Shown in pieces: positions 1-5,871 of a stretch of 15,051 nucleotides of DNA. Where the stretch lies: contig MNUO01000039.1 of the NCBI GenBank assembly GCA_001871015.1, positions 1 to 15,051 on the forward strand. Reading direction: 5' to 3'. The stretch comes from Candidatus Desantisbacteria bacterium CG1_02_38_46. Its GTDB lineage: Bacteria; Desantisbacteria; UBA1551; UBA1559. A program made the translations under genes and the position numbers. Numbering within the stretch: position 1 is the first letter of the stretch; each line of letters starts with the position of its first letter. The notes under the pieces were generated by a model. It did not search any database and was not told the origin of the DNA. It saw only the letters and a list, made by a program, of their open reading frames with translations.

Positions 1-263
1 AAATTTGTAATAATCCGGTAGAGCCAGGTGAAGAAACTCGAGCCACCTCTAAATTTTTTTAATGAACTGTGCACCTTTATAAATGCTTCCTGTGAAAGGT
101 CATCAGCGTCATAATGATTACGGGTAAACCTGTATGCAAGGTAATAGGCTCTTTTCTGATACTTACGCACCAGAGAGCTGAATGCATCTTCTTCACCTTT
201 CAGGAATTGTTTAATTAACTCAAAATCTTCTTTAATTTCTTCTTTTGTCAAGTTAGACACCAC
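1..263 (-). CDS. ECF-type RNA polymerase sigma factor, N-terminal part (runs off the left edge)
   Basis: The first 87 codons are open and read as sigma-70 region 2: an ELIKQFLKGEEDAFSSLV helix, then YYLAYRFTRNHYDADDLSQEAF, then FFTWLYRI, which is the core-binding and -10-recognition block of ECF sigma factors. Region 4 lies beyond the window. A TAA at 281-279 blocks upstream extension, leaving GTG at 263 or GTG at 260 as the start. No Shine-Dalgarno sequence precedes either, and an ATG overlapping at 265 is in another frame and stops at once. The region just upstream is a leftover piece of a DUF4143 ATPase gene, so the native promoter may have been displaced. The family call is firm; the exact start and whether it is expressed are not. 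Confidence 0.85.
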   Translation of the reverse strand, partial: MVSNLTKEEIKEDFELIKQFLKGEEDAFSSLVRKYQKRAYYLAYRFTRNHYDADDLSQEAFIKVHSSLKKFRGGSSFFTWLYRIITN

Positions 264-271
264 ATTTTTAA

Positions 272-346
272 TAAAGGTTTAATCTTGGGGCAAAAAGGAT
301 TATCCTGATTCCATTTTTCTCTTCAAGCACATCTTGCGAAACTACG
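272..346 (-). pseudogene. Remnant of the 3' end of a DUF4143-type ATPase gene
   Basis: Read in the right frame this short stretch gives VVSQDVLEEKNGIRII followed by a divergent tail and a stop. Residues 453-468 of the intact ATPase at 1627-3072 are the same apart from one R/Q change. At DNA level 299-346 matches 1670-1717 with a single difference (T335 against C1706). No start codon or upstream domain belongs to it, so it is a fragment. Its first bases also supply the TAG stop of the preceding ATPase gene. Confidence 0.8.
299..346. repeat. 48-bp direct repeat, copy A (pairs with 1670-1717)
   Basis: This stretch matches 1670-1717 in the same orientation with 47 of 48 bases identical; the copies are offset by 1371 bp. 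The unit between them holds exactly one gene, the COG1672-type ATPase, and its promoter. Copy B is inside the coding end of the DUF4143 ATPase. The arrangement fits a tandem duplication followed by loss, or insertion of the COG1672 gene into a duplicated ATPase tail. Confidence 0.85.
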
Positions 347-1475
347 CTTTTCTCTCCAGCCATCTTTTGAAAAATACATCGGATAATGTATAATTACCAT
401 TTTCTTTTTCGAGAAAGCCATGGGACAACAATAGATTAACAGAGGTCTGTACAGAAGGAGCTGGGCCCAACTTGTTTTCTGTAAGGAAATCATGTGAAAA
501 AATATTCTTACCTCCCGAAATAGCAATCGCTTTAAGCAAGTGTCTCTGGGATAGGGGCAGGTTGTCCCATATAGTAAGATACACTGGTGTTTGGTTGGAG
601 AGGATATCTGAGATGGTTTCGTCTACATCCTGAACAGTTATCTTTTTCTTTTCGTAACATTTATCCCACAGTTGGTGGCACAAAAATTGAACATTGTAGG
701 GTACATTTTCCGTGAGGGAGATGATTTTTTCGATGGCATCATCAAAAAGGAAAGTTTTTCTTTTGGCAAATTCCTTAACAATGAATTTTTCGAAATCCTC
801 CTTGCTAATTTTGTTTAAATGAACAATTTTACCCATTTTATAAAATGGGCTCGACGGATTTGAAGCCATATCGTACAATATTGTTTTTTTGGAACCGGCA
901 AATATGTAGCTTACGCTATGATGTTGTTGAATGCTTGAGCGCAATGCTTTTTCTATATTTTTGCCATCAAGGTTGCGAATCTCCTGAAATTCGTCAAAGG
1001 CGACAACAATGTGCTTCTTGCGTTTATCGGCAATACTTTCTGGTAGATTATAAAGTTTGTCCAGGAGGAGCAGCTCAAGATTTTTTTCTCGAGGGCGTAA
1101 ATCCAGCCCTAACTCTGTTTTTCCAGAGGGTGACATAGTAATTGTGGGTCTGAGCGCAGGAAGAAATTCCTGTATTATTCTTACCAATTTTTCTGGTTTT
1201 GACTCAATAGCGTTAATTACAGATGATGCGTAAAGGTTGGCGAAACTTTGCAGGGAAGTAGCTTTATAAAGATCAATTCTTGCAGTTAACAACCCTTTCT
1301 TTTTTAATGCAAGAAATAGGTTGACAATCAAAGAGGTTTTGCCGTACCTTCTCGGCGAAATTAAGAATATACGTTCATTACTCTCAATATCCCTGACAAA
1401 TGTTTCTATTTCTTTTTTTCTATCAATAAAACTTTCACCAATGACTTCTTCTCCATAAATGAATGGATTATTCAT
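342..1475 (-). CDS. Predicted AAA-type ATPase, COG1672 / ATPase_2-like
   Basis: A 377-aa ATPase. The P-loop is SPRRYGKTS (residues 40-48), Walker B is IVVAFDEFQEI (156-166, acidic pair D161-E162), and a sensor-like strand YIFAGSK follows at 190-196. The last ~100 residues look like a winged-helix region ending FFKRWLERKA. This is the layout of the archaeal-type predicted ATPases related to STAND proteins; their cellular role is mostly unknown, and many are spread by transfer. The ATG at 1475 is fixed by a strong GGAGGAGG ribosome site seven bases upstream. The stop codon (342-344) lies inside a 48-bp repeat shared with the 3' end of the neighbouring ATPase gene, so the reading frame ends at a recombination joint, though the C-terminus looks complete. 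The gene has its own promoter. Confidence 0.85.
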   Translation of the reverse strand: MNNPFIYGEEVIGESFIDRKKEIETFVRDIESNERIFLISPRRYGKTSLIVNLFLALKKKGLLTARIDLYKATSLQSFANLYASSVINAIESKPEKLVRIIQEFLPALRPTITMSPSGKTELGLDLRPREKNLELLLLDKLYNLPESIADKRKKHIVVAFDEFQEIRNLDGKNIEKALRSSIQQHHSVSYIFAGSKKTILYDMASNPSSPFYKMGKIVHLNKISKEDFEKFIVKEFAKRKTFLFDDAIEKIISLTENVPYNVQFLCHQLWDKCYEKKKITVQDVDETISDILSNQTPVYLTIWDNLPLSQRHLLKAIAISGGKNIFSHDFLTENKLGPAPSVQTSVNLLLSHGFLEKENGNYTLSDVFFKRWLERKA

Positions 1476-1511
1476 GACCGAACCTCCTCCATATGTCTTT
1501 TTACATTATGT

Positions 1512-1539
1512 ATTTTAACATAAAATCTAAAAAATGCAA
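1512..1539 (-). promoter_or_regulatory. Candidate sigma-70 promoter of the COG1672-type ATPase gene
   Basis: On the minus strand TTGCAT (1539-1534) and TAAAAT (1517-1512) are separated by 16 bp, placing the start about 30 bases before the ATG at 1475. The ATPase gene therefore appears to be transcribed independently of the gene upstream. This is a motif match only. Confidence 0.5.
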
Positions 1540-1626
1540 GAAAAAACGACCCCACCCTTACAGTATAGCTAATTTTGCAAAAATGTCAGTAATTTTAATC
1601 CTGCAATGCAAGTTTGATAATTTCAT

Positions 1627-3072
1627 TTATGCCCTTAATTTTAAAAACCATAAAAACAGAGATGCAGGAATTATCCTGATTCCATTTTTCTCTTCAAGCA
1701 CATCTCGCGAAACTACGAGCCCCTTTTTAAAAGTATTGCGCATTGTAAGTAAATCTGAACCTGAAATATGACTTTGATATTTCGTCTCTATTGCAATAAA
1801 CTCTCCTTCTCTTGCGAGGAAATCAATTTCCCTTCCTTTCTTTGAATGCCAGCAGAAGAGGTCCTGCGGCATAAAAGGAATATTTGGATCCCTTTCAACA
1901 CTTCTATAAATATGCATTCCTATTAAATTCTCAATGAGCTGACCCTGTTCTATAGAGGTTAAGAAGATAGGGGGTGATTCGGGAGAGAGGATCCTTCTTT
2001 CTTCTGTATGTGAAACGAGGTGATAAATCAATGGGTCAGCAAAATAAATTTTCTTTCCCTTGACTGGGCGCTGTTTTCTCTTAGAGGGGTCAAGAAAATA
2101 AAGAATAAAGAGCAAAAATGATTCTGCTAATAATTCTGCATAATCCTTTGCTGTTGTGCCTCCTACAATCCCTGAGCCCCTTGCGAGATTGTCCCAGCTC
2201 AGAGGTGTTGTAAGTGATTCCTTGATTTTTCTTAAAGTTCCAAAGGTATAGGCATAACTCTTTCCCCATTTTTCAAGTTCACCCATTATCGCTGCCCGAT
2301 ATAATTCATGGGTGATATTAGATACTCCTCCCAACTGAAGAAAATCCCTGAGGGCTACAGGTAATCCACCGACAACAAGATATTTTTCCAGCACTTCTTG
2401 AAACTTATCCAGGAATGGAAAAGTCTCTTCTATTGTCTTCCAGAAATTCTCAGAAAAAAGCATTTCGCTCAGGCTGAATTGACCAGGATTTCCGGGAAGT
2501 TTTACCCCGGAAGAAATGGCGAATTCAGAAAAACTCAAAGGAAAAAGCACCTTATCAAGTTCTGTCTTTTTCCCCCTCCTTCCAGGAAGTCTTTCTGCTC
2601 CTCTCCTTATATCTGCTGCTGAGGAACCTGTGAGCACAAGACAGGTGTTTTGCAACTCTGCGCTATCCTTCAGATATTTAATTGCTTTTTGCCACTCAGG
2701 AACATTGGTTATCTCATCCAGAAAAATATATCTCCTGCCTTTTGGAGGAAATAGTTTGAGATATGTCCTGAGGATTTCAAGAAGTAACTCATTTTCATTA
2801 ACAAGGTCCAGAGGAAAATAAAATATGTCTTTAGAAAAATTTTGATTTTCGAGTAATTCTTTTATCAAAGATTTTATTAAGGTGGTTTTTCCTACCTGTC
2901 TGCACCCTCTTAAGGTGTAAATATACTCTCCATCCAGTGAAATTTCATTTTTTATTCGTGGCGTCCATTTAAAAGGTGAGGACTCTAAAGCCTTTAAATA
3001 TGGGTCACCATCAATTGAAGAAGGGTTTGTCCACCAGGGATTTTGTCTCGCAAGTTCCTGTCTAATTTCCAT
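1627..3072 (-). CDS. Predicted ATPase with C-terminal DUF4143 (COG1373)
   Basis: A 481-aa protein with an AAA-type core and the DUF4143 C-terminal region. The P-loop is GCRQVGKTT (56-64), Walker B is RYIFLDE (114-120) and LTGSSA at 147-152 is the sensor strand. The second half has the family marks KIYFADPLIYHLV (341-353) and ENLIGMHIYR (381-390), then a PD-(D/E)XK-nuclease-like block, EIDFLA (415-420) followed by IAIETK (426-431). Members are widespread, often multicopy and of unproven function; the nuclease-like fold suggests DNA handling but need not be active. The ATG at 3072 lacks a good ribosome site, although the N-terminal residues look typical. A separate consensus promoter lies upstream. 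The 3' end is partly duplicated at 299-346. Confidence 0.88.
   Translation of the reverse strand: MEIRQELARQNPWWTNPSSIDGDPYLKALESSPFKWTPRIKNEISLDGEYIYTLRGCRQVGKTTLIKSLIKELLENQNFSKDIFYFPLDLVNENELLLEILRTYLKLFPPKGRRYIFLDEITNVPEWQKAIKYLKDSAELQNTCLVLTGSSAADIRRGAERLPGRRGKKTELDKVLFPLSFSEFAISSGVKLPGNPGQFSLSEMLFSENFWKTIEETFPFLDKFQEVLEKYLVVGGLPVALRDFLQLGGVSNITHELYRAAIMGELEKWGKSYAYTFGTLRKIKESLTTPLSWDNLARGSGIVGGTTAKDYAELLAESFLLFILYFLDPSKRKQRPVKGKKIYFADPLIYHLVSHTEERRILSPESPPIFLTSIEQGQLIENLIGMHIYRSVERDPNIPFMPQDLFCWHSKKGREIDFLAREGEFIAIETKYQSHISGSDLLTMRNTFKKGLVVSRDVLEEKNGIRIIPASLFLWFLKLRA
1670..1717. repeat. 48-bp direct repeat, copy B (within the DUF4143 ATPase gene)
   Basis: This is the partner of 299-346, encoding ATPase residues 453-468. 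It is presumably the parent copy because it lies in an intact gene. Confidence 0.85.
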
Positions 3073-3155
3073 GTCTACTCATTTAATCTAAAATATATTT
3101 GCTGAAACCACAGTATGTATAGAAAATGAATTTGCTGATTTAACCCACATTAGAT

Positions 3156-3183
3156 ATTATATTAAAAATAAAGGAAAAGTCAA
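3156..3183 (-). promoter_or_regulatory. Strong candidate sigma-70 promoter of the DUF4143 ATPase gene
   Basis: TTGACT (3183-3178) and a perfect TATAAT (3161-3156) are separated by 16 bp on the minus strand. The implied start near 3149 gives a leader of roughly 75 bases. It lies between the palindromic repeats and the ATPase gene, so the ATPase is uncoupled from the methyltransferase upstream. Confidence 0.65.
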
Positions 3184-3237
3184 GAAAAATCGTAAAAATT
3201 TGAAGGTTTTTAACATAAATGTAGTGGCCGAAAGTAG

Positions 3238-3294
3238 GCACTCTGGAAGTGCAGAGTTTACTCTGCAGAAAAGTCGAGGCAGAGTTTACTCTGC
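3238..3294. repeat. Cluster of small palindromic repeats (two GCAGAGT-TT-ACTCTGC hairpins)
   Basis: Two identical 16-bp palindromes lie at 3251-3266 and 3279-3294, a period of 28 bp. The first extends to 8-bp arms (3250-3257 and 3260-3267). A further 5-bp stem (GCACT/AGTGC) at 3238-3252 overlaps the first palindrome. The cluster begins five bases after the methyltransferase stop. No T-tract follows on either strand, so it is not a normal intrinsic terminator. The ~28-bp period and a GTAGTGG word at 3221-3227 recall the three-hairpin element at 8971-9055. Confidence 0.75.
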
Positions 3295-3298
3295 TGGG

Positions 3299-4111
3299 CT
3301 ATGATTGCATTTGGAATAAGTAAATCATATACTTTCGGTGCTTGGTAAAGGTTTGAGCGTCCACAAGGCTTTTTTGCAAGGTTTTTTTGAGGGGTTTTCT
3401 AAACAAGAAACGGGTGATTTTGTAGAAAAATGGAAGGTAAATTCCCAGACTATGCGCAATAATTTTGAAACTGGGGATGAGATAATCATTGAAAAGGGAA
3501 ACCATAAAGTCCAGCGTTGGTAAAATTTTAATTGTAATATCTTCAGATTTGATGATAACAAATCCGTTTGACTCTGCTTCTTTTAGATAGCCCTGATGAG
3601 GGTGGCCAGATATTTGCAGATTACCGTCATCCACATCATCTATCTTAAAAAAATCAGATACTAAAAGATAGCCTTTATCCTTTAAAATTTCACGACATTT
3701 TTTAAATCCCTTTTTAAGGTCTATGTACTGCGCACTTTCAGACATTAAAATTAAATCAAATTTGCGCTCAGTTTTGAAATCTTCAAATTTACTCAAGAAA
3801 AAAGGAATTTCTCCTTTTGTATTTTCCTTGAAAACTTTTTCCTGGTAAGGGTCAGGAGAAAGGGATGTTACTTCATAACCATTTTCTTTCAAGCGTATGG
3901 CATTGCCTCCAACTCCGCAGCCGACATCAAGGATTGTTTTTACACCATCAGGAATAAAACTGATTAAATGATTGATATACCTATCCTGGGCAGTGCGGAG
4001 ATTTTTCATATTCAATTCTTCATTTTCTTCCCAGCAACCGAAATGAAGTTGCTTTGATTTAGTAACTTCAGTATAGTACTTGAGCAAAAGGTTGGGTTTT
4101 TGTTTTGACAA
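3299..4111 (-). CDS. Class I SAM-dependent methyltransferase
   Basis: A 270-aa Rossmann-fold methyltransferase. Motif I is ILDVGCGVGG (60-69), an acidic/SLSPD strand follows near 83-88, then DLILMSESAQYI (119-130) and LLVSDFF (149-155). It resembles the small-molecule methyltransferases that carry an N-terminal LHFGCWEE segment and a methyltransferase-11-like core, but the substrate cannot be named. The start is TTG at 4111: an AAGGAGG ribosome site sits four bases upstream, and the reading frame offers nothing better. It stands alone between the dead toxin fragment and the palindromic repeat cluster, with no evident operon partner. Confidence 0.85.
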   Translation of the reverse strand: MSKQKPNLLLKYYTEVTKSKQLHFGCWEENEELNMKNLRTAQDRYINHLISFIPDGVKTILDVGCGVGGNAIRLKENGYEVTSLSPDPYQEKVFKENTKGEIPFFLSKFEDFKTERKFDLILMSESAQYIDLKKGFKKCREILKDKGYLLVSDFFKIDDVDDGNLQISGHPHQGYLKEAESNGFVIIKSEDITIKILPTLDFMVSLFNDYLIPSFKIIAHSLGIYLPFFYKITRFLFRKPLKKTLQKSLVDAQTFTKHRKYMIYLFQMQS

Positions 4112-4153
4112 TTAACCTCCTTGAAATTATCAGTGTTCCCGTTTACTATCTCT

Positions 4154-4474
4154 TCAGGGTTTTCCTAAAATATCATGTGTGCCGATTCTTCGTAAAAGGA
4201 TTGTATCATTTACTATCTGGAAAGGGAAACGGTAATTCATGGTTACACTACCTTCCCAAATTTTTCACTTTGTTCCTTCTACTTTTTTAACACGAAGAGA
4301 AGGATTTACAAGGGAGGGGGTGTTTTTTCAATTATAACTTTATAGAACAGGGGGGGGTGATTTTTCAATTATAATTTCCAACAGAAAAGATAATTGCTTG
4401 CTTGTTTGTTTTTGAATGTGATTTGTGATGTCCTCATAATCCTTTATAAAGGGTTTGGTAAAAAGTAGTTTCAT
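4154..4474 (-). pseudogene. Broken RelE/YafQ-family toxin gene
   Basis: From ATG 4474 the frame reads MKLLFTKPFIKDYEDI and on for 44 codons to a TAA at 4342-4340, which matches the N-terminus of RelE-type toxins. Further on, in another frame, come NPSLRVKKVEGTK, an in-frame TGA (4267-4265), then KIWEGSVTMNYRFPFQ and ILLRRIGTHDILGKP ending at 4154, which is the family's C-terminal half. Between the halves a ~28-bp segment is tandemly repeated (4312-4340 and 4350-4377), which shifts the frame. One frameshifting duplication plus one nonsense codon make it dead. It starts 10 bp after the stop of the antitoxin fragment, the usual antitoxin-toxin order. Confidence 0.75.
4312..4377. repeat. Imperfect ~28-bp tandem duplication inside the dead toxin gene
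   Basis: Both copies carry a G-rich tract, TG, a T-tract and CAATTATAA; they start 38 bp apart. The second has an eight-base-plus G run. The duplicated piece encodes the middle of the toxin (IIIEK-PPP) twice, so it looks like a slippage or recombination scar rather than a set of regulatory sites. Confidence 0.65.
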
Positions 4475-4484
4475 CTTATTTCGC

Positions 4485-4709
4485 TTATTTCTTTAATGCC
4501 TTAATGGCATCTTCCACATTGTCAAAAGGCCCGACTACATCCCCTCTAATAATGGCTTCGTCAGCTTCTCTCTCCATCTTTTGCCATTTTTCAGACCAAA
4601 ACCATGCCTGATCCCTCGGGATTGTTTTTACAGGTTTAAGAATTATCATATCATCCTTGACAATGGCTTCCAGTAAATCTCCGGGCTCGCAGTGCGCTTC
4701 TTTATTTAC
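4485..4709 (-). pseudogene. 5'-truncated AbrB/MazE (SpoVT-like) antitoxin gene
   Basis: 74 codons read EAHCEPGDLLEAIVKDD, IILKPVK, DQAWFWSEKWQKMEREADEA and PFDNVEDAIKALKK, then TAA. That is the C-terminal three quarters of AbrB/MazE-type antitoxins with the DQAWFW...EREADE tail. The first ~25 residues, the beta-hairpin that binds DNA, are missing: the frame upstream reaches only the edge of the neighbouring cassette and a TAG at 4730-4728 with no start codon. The break coincides with the right-hand cassette repeat. With the broken toxin behind it, this is a dead type II module. The family call is strong; the cause of the truncation is inferred. Confidence 0.75.
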
Positions 4710-4748
4710 ACTACGTTTTTGTATTATCTAAATTTTGTAGTATAAAAG
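4701..4748. repeat. Right boundary repeat of the nucleotidyltransferase cassette
   Basis: This is the partner of 5716-5765. It contains a degenerate inverted repeat (TACACTAC at 4707-4714, GTAGTATA at 4737-4744), spans the end of the nucleotidyltransferase gene, and stops where antitoxin homology begins. Confidence 0.5.
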
Positions 4749-5409
4749 ATAATTTATCAATTAAATCATTTAAAAGTGGGAAGAGCAATTTTGCATCTTC
4801 AAGACTCTTTTTTATTCGAATCTTCCACTTCTTTGGGAATGTTGAATACAATTTGTCAATTTCTTCCAGTTTTAACACTTCACTCACATAAAGTGCCTGC
4901 TCCATATCTTTTATCTTCTTGTCCTTTTTCATTCTTCGCTGAGATATTAAAAGTTTATGCAAACAAAAGGCAGCTGGATTTGGAATAGAGATTGCAACTC
5001 CTTCATCTTCCACCGTGATAGGTTCATCGAGAATGATATCGAGAAACCTTAATGGAATTGCTCTTATGGAAAGTTCTCTTATTGATATGGCTTTATCTGT
5101 ACCCCGACCTCTCTCTGGGACCAGAAATTCGATTTTTAGTTCTGGATTCCATAGATATATAGAACCATCCGCTTTAAAAGAATGGTGAAAACCAAGAGGC
5201 TCAAAAATATCCACCAAAGATACCTTCTTCTTACCTCTGTACGGCGTTTTAATCAATAAGTCTATATCCTGGGTTTTGAACGGATATTTTCTCACTCCAA
5301 AATATTTCTGATACAGAAAAAAACACCAGCTACCTATTAGAATAATCCCTTCTTTCCATAAGTTATTATCATCAATAATTTTAAGCACTTTTTTTACTGG
5401 TTCCAACAT
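4711..5409 (-). CDS. Nucleotidyltransferase-fold protein, GSU2403/NTP_transf_8-like
   Basis: A 232-aa protein of the DNA polymerase beta/MNT nucleotidyltransferase superfamily. The glycine-serine motif is IILIGSWCFFLY (GS at 26-27), the metal-binding pair is in KTQDIDLL (D48, D50), and a third acidic residue is likely E94 in LKIEFLVPE. The middle and C-terminus are helical, as in stand-alone nucleotidyltransferases paired with small partners. Such pairs often act as toxin-antitoxin or defence modules, but the target here is unknown. I chose ATG 5409 over the longer frame (5433) because GAGAGG sits seven bases before it. It overlaps the upstream DUF6788-like gene by 29 bp, so the two are probably translated together. 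Its 3' end lies in the right-hand cassette repeat. Confidence 0.75.
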   Translation of the reverse strand: MLEPVKKVLKIIDDNNLWKEGIILIGSWCFFLYQKYFGVRKYPFKTQDIDLLIKTPYRGKKKVSLVDIFEPLGFHHSFKADGSIYLWNPELKIEFLVPERGRGTDKAISIRELSIRAIPLRFLDIILDEPITVEDEGVAISIPNPAAFCLHKLLISQRRMKKDKKIKDMEQALYVSEVLKLEEIDKLYSTFPKKWKIRIKKSLEDAKLLFPLLNDLIDKLSFILQNLDNTKT

Positions 5410-5707
5410 TTCTTTTCCTCTCAGACCTTTCAAGTATTTTTAATGCCTGTTTTACCTGCTTCAACTGTTCAATCATTAACCTACGTTCTTTAAGACTCTT
5501 CTCAATTTTTGAGGGTTTTTCTTTCCCCAAATATTTATGTATAACTTTTTCTCCTTTTCTAAACTGTAGATAATAATAAACCTTGCCATATATATTCCTT
5601 TTCTTGATACTTCCTTTCGGTAGCAGTTTAATTCTATTGTTCAATTCTTTATGAATATTTCTATAATATTCTTTGCTTTCTTTTAGGATACCAGATAATA
5701 CTTTCAT
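5381..5707 (-). CDS. Small basic helical protein, DUF6788-like, partner of the nucleotidyltransferase
   Basis: A 108-aa, strongly basic protein. The N-terminal ~28 residues are helical. A compact beta segment LPKGSIKKRNIYGKVYYYL...KVIHKYLGKEK (29-64) follows, which matches the DUF6788-type pattern of small proteins, and the C-terminal ~40 residues are a Lys/Glu/Leu-rich coiled coil. ATG 5707 is preferred over ATG 5719 because GGAG lies six bases upstream of it, inside the longer frame's first codons. The gene is first in a two-gene unit overlapping the nucleotidyltransferase and follows a consensus promoter and an inverted repeat. Function is unknown; a partner, antitoxin or DNA-binding role is only inferred from position and charge. 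Confidence 0.65.
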   Translation of the reverse strand: MKVLSGILKESKEYYRNIHKELNNRIKLLPKGSIKKRNIYGKVYYYLQFRKGEKVIHKYLGKEKPSKIEKSLKERRLMIEQLKQVKQALKILERSERKRNVGTSKKSA

Positions 5708-5715
5708 CTCGTTCT

Positions 5716-5765
5716 CCATTTATACACTACAATTGTATAATTCTGTCTATTTTGTAGTGTAAAGG
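5716..5765. repeat. Left boundary repeat of the nucleotidyltransferase cassette
   Basis: About 50 bp that align, with gaps of two bases, to 4701-4748. Shared landmarks in order on the plus strand are ATTTA, CACTAC, GTAT-A, TCTA, TTTTGTAGT and TAAA. The two copies lie in the same orientation, about 1 kb apart. Confidence 0.5.
5723..5761. promoter_or_regulatory. Inverted repeat in the leader of the nucleotidyltransferase cassette (possible operator)
   Basis: Perfect 10-bp arms TACACTACAA (5723-5732) and TTGTAGTGTA (5752-5761) enclose 19 bases. The element lies between the predicted transcription start (about 5768) and the start codon, so it could be an autoregulatory operator or an RNA hairpin that hides the ribosome site. 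A degenerate version recurs at the other end of the cassette. Confidence 0.55.
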
Positions 5766-5774
5766 TTTGTTAAT

Positions 5775-5802
5775 ATTATATCATAAAATTATCAAATGTC
5801 AA
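5775..5802 (-). promoter_or_regulatory. Consensus sigma-70 promoter of the nucleotidyltransferase cassette
   Basis: Perfect TTGACA (5802-5797) and perfect TATAAT (5780-5775) are separated by 16 bp on the minus strand. It is the best promoter in the window. It may be the cassette's own, or the promoter of the antitoxin-toxin module whose 5' end has been lost. Confidence 0.75.
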
Positions 5803-5871
5803 GAGAAGAACAAAAAACTTGCCCTGATTTTTTTAGGAAAAATTTTGGCAATTAAATATTTACAAGAGATT

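Noticed and set aside
845-1138. A 97-codon plus-strand frame inside the COG1672-type ATPase
   Set aside because: It is antisense to conserved ATPase sequence and has no recognisable protein features.
3250-3294. The hairpins as an intrinsic terminator of the methyltransferase gene
   Set aside because: No T-tract follows either stem on the minus strand, and the two copies are identical, which suits a dispersed repeat better. Some effect on RNA ends is still possible.
4265-4267. TGA inside the toxin frame as possible recoding (TGA read as an amino acid)
   Set aside because: No other gene in the window has an internal TGA, TGA is used as a normal stop here (for example at 7422-7424), and the toxin also carries a frameshifting duplication. 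Simple decay explains it.
4312-4377. The G-rich/T-rich direct repeats as iterons or regulator sites
   Set aside because: Both copies encode the same piece of a RelE-type toxin, so a tandem duplication in a dead gene accounts for them.
5410-5433. The longer nucleotidyltransferase start at 5433
   Set aside because: The ATG at 5409 has a well-spaced ribosome site, and the extra eight residues are a shadow of the upstream gene's end.
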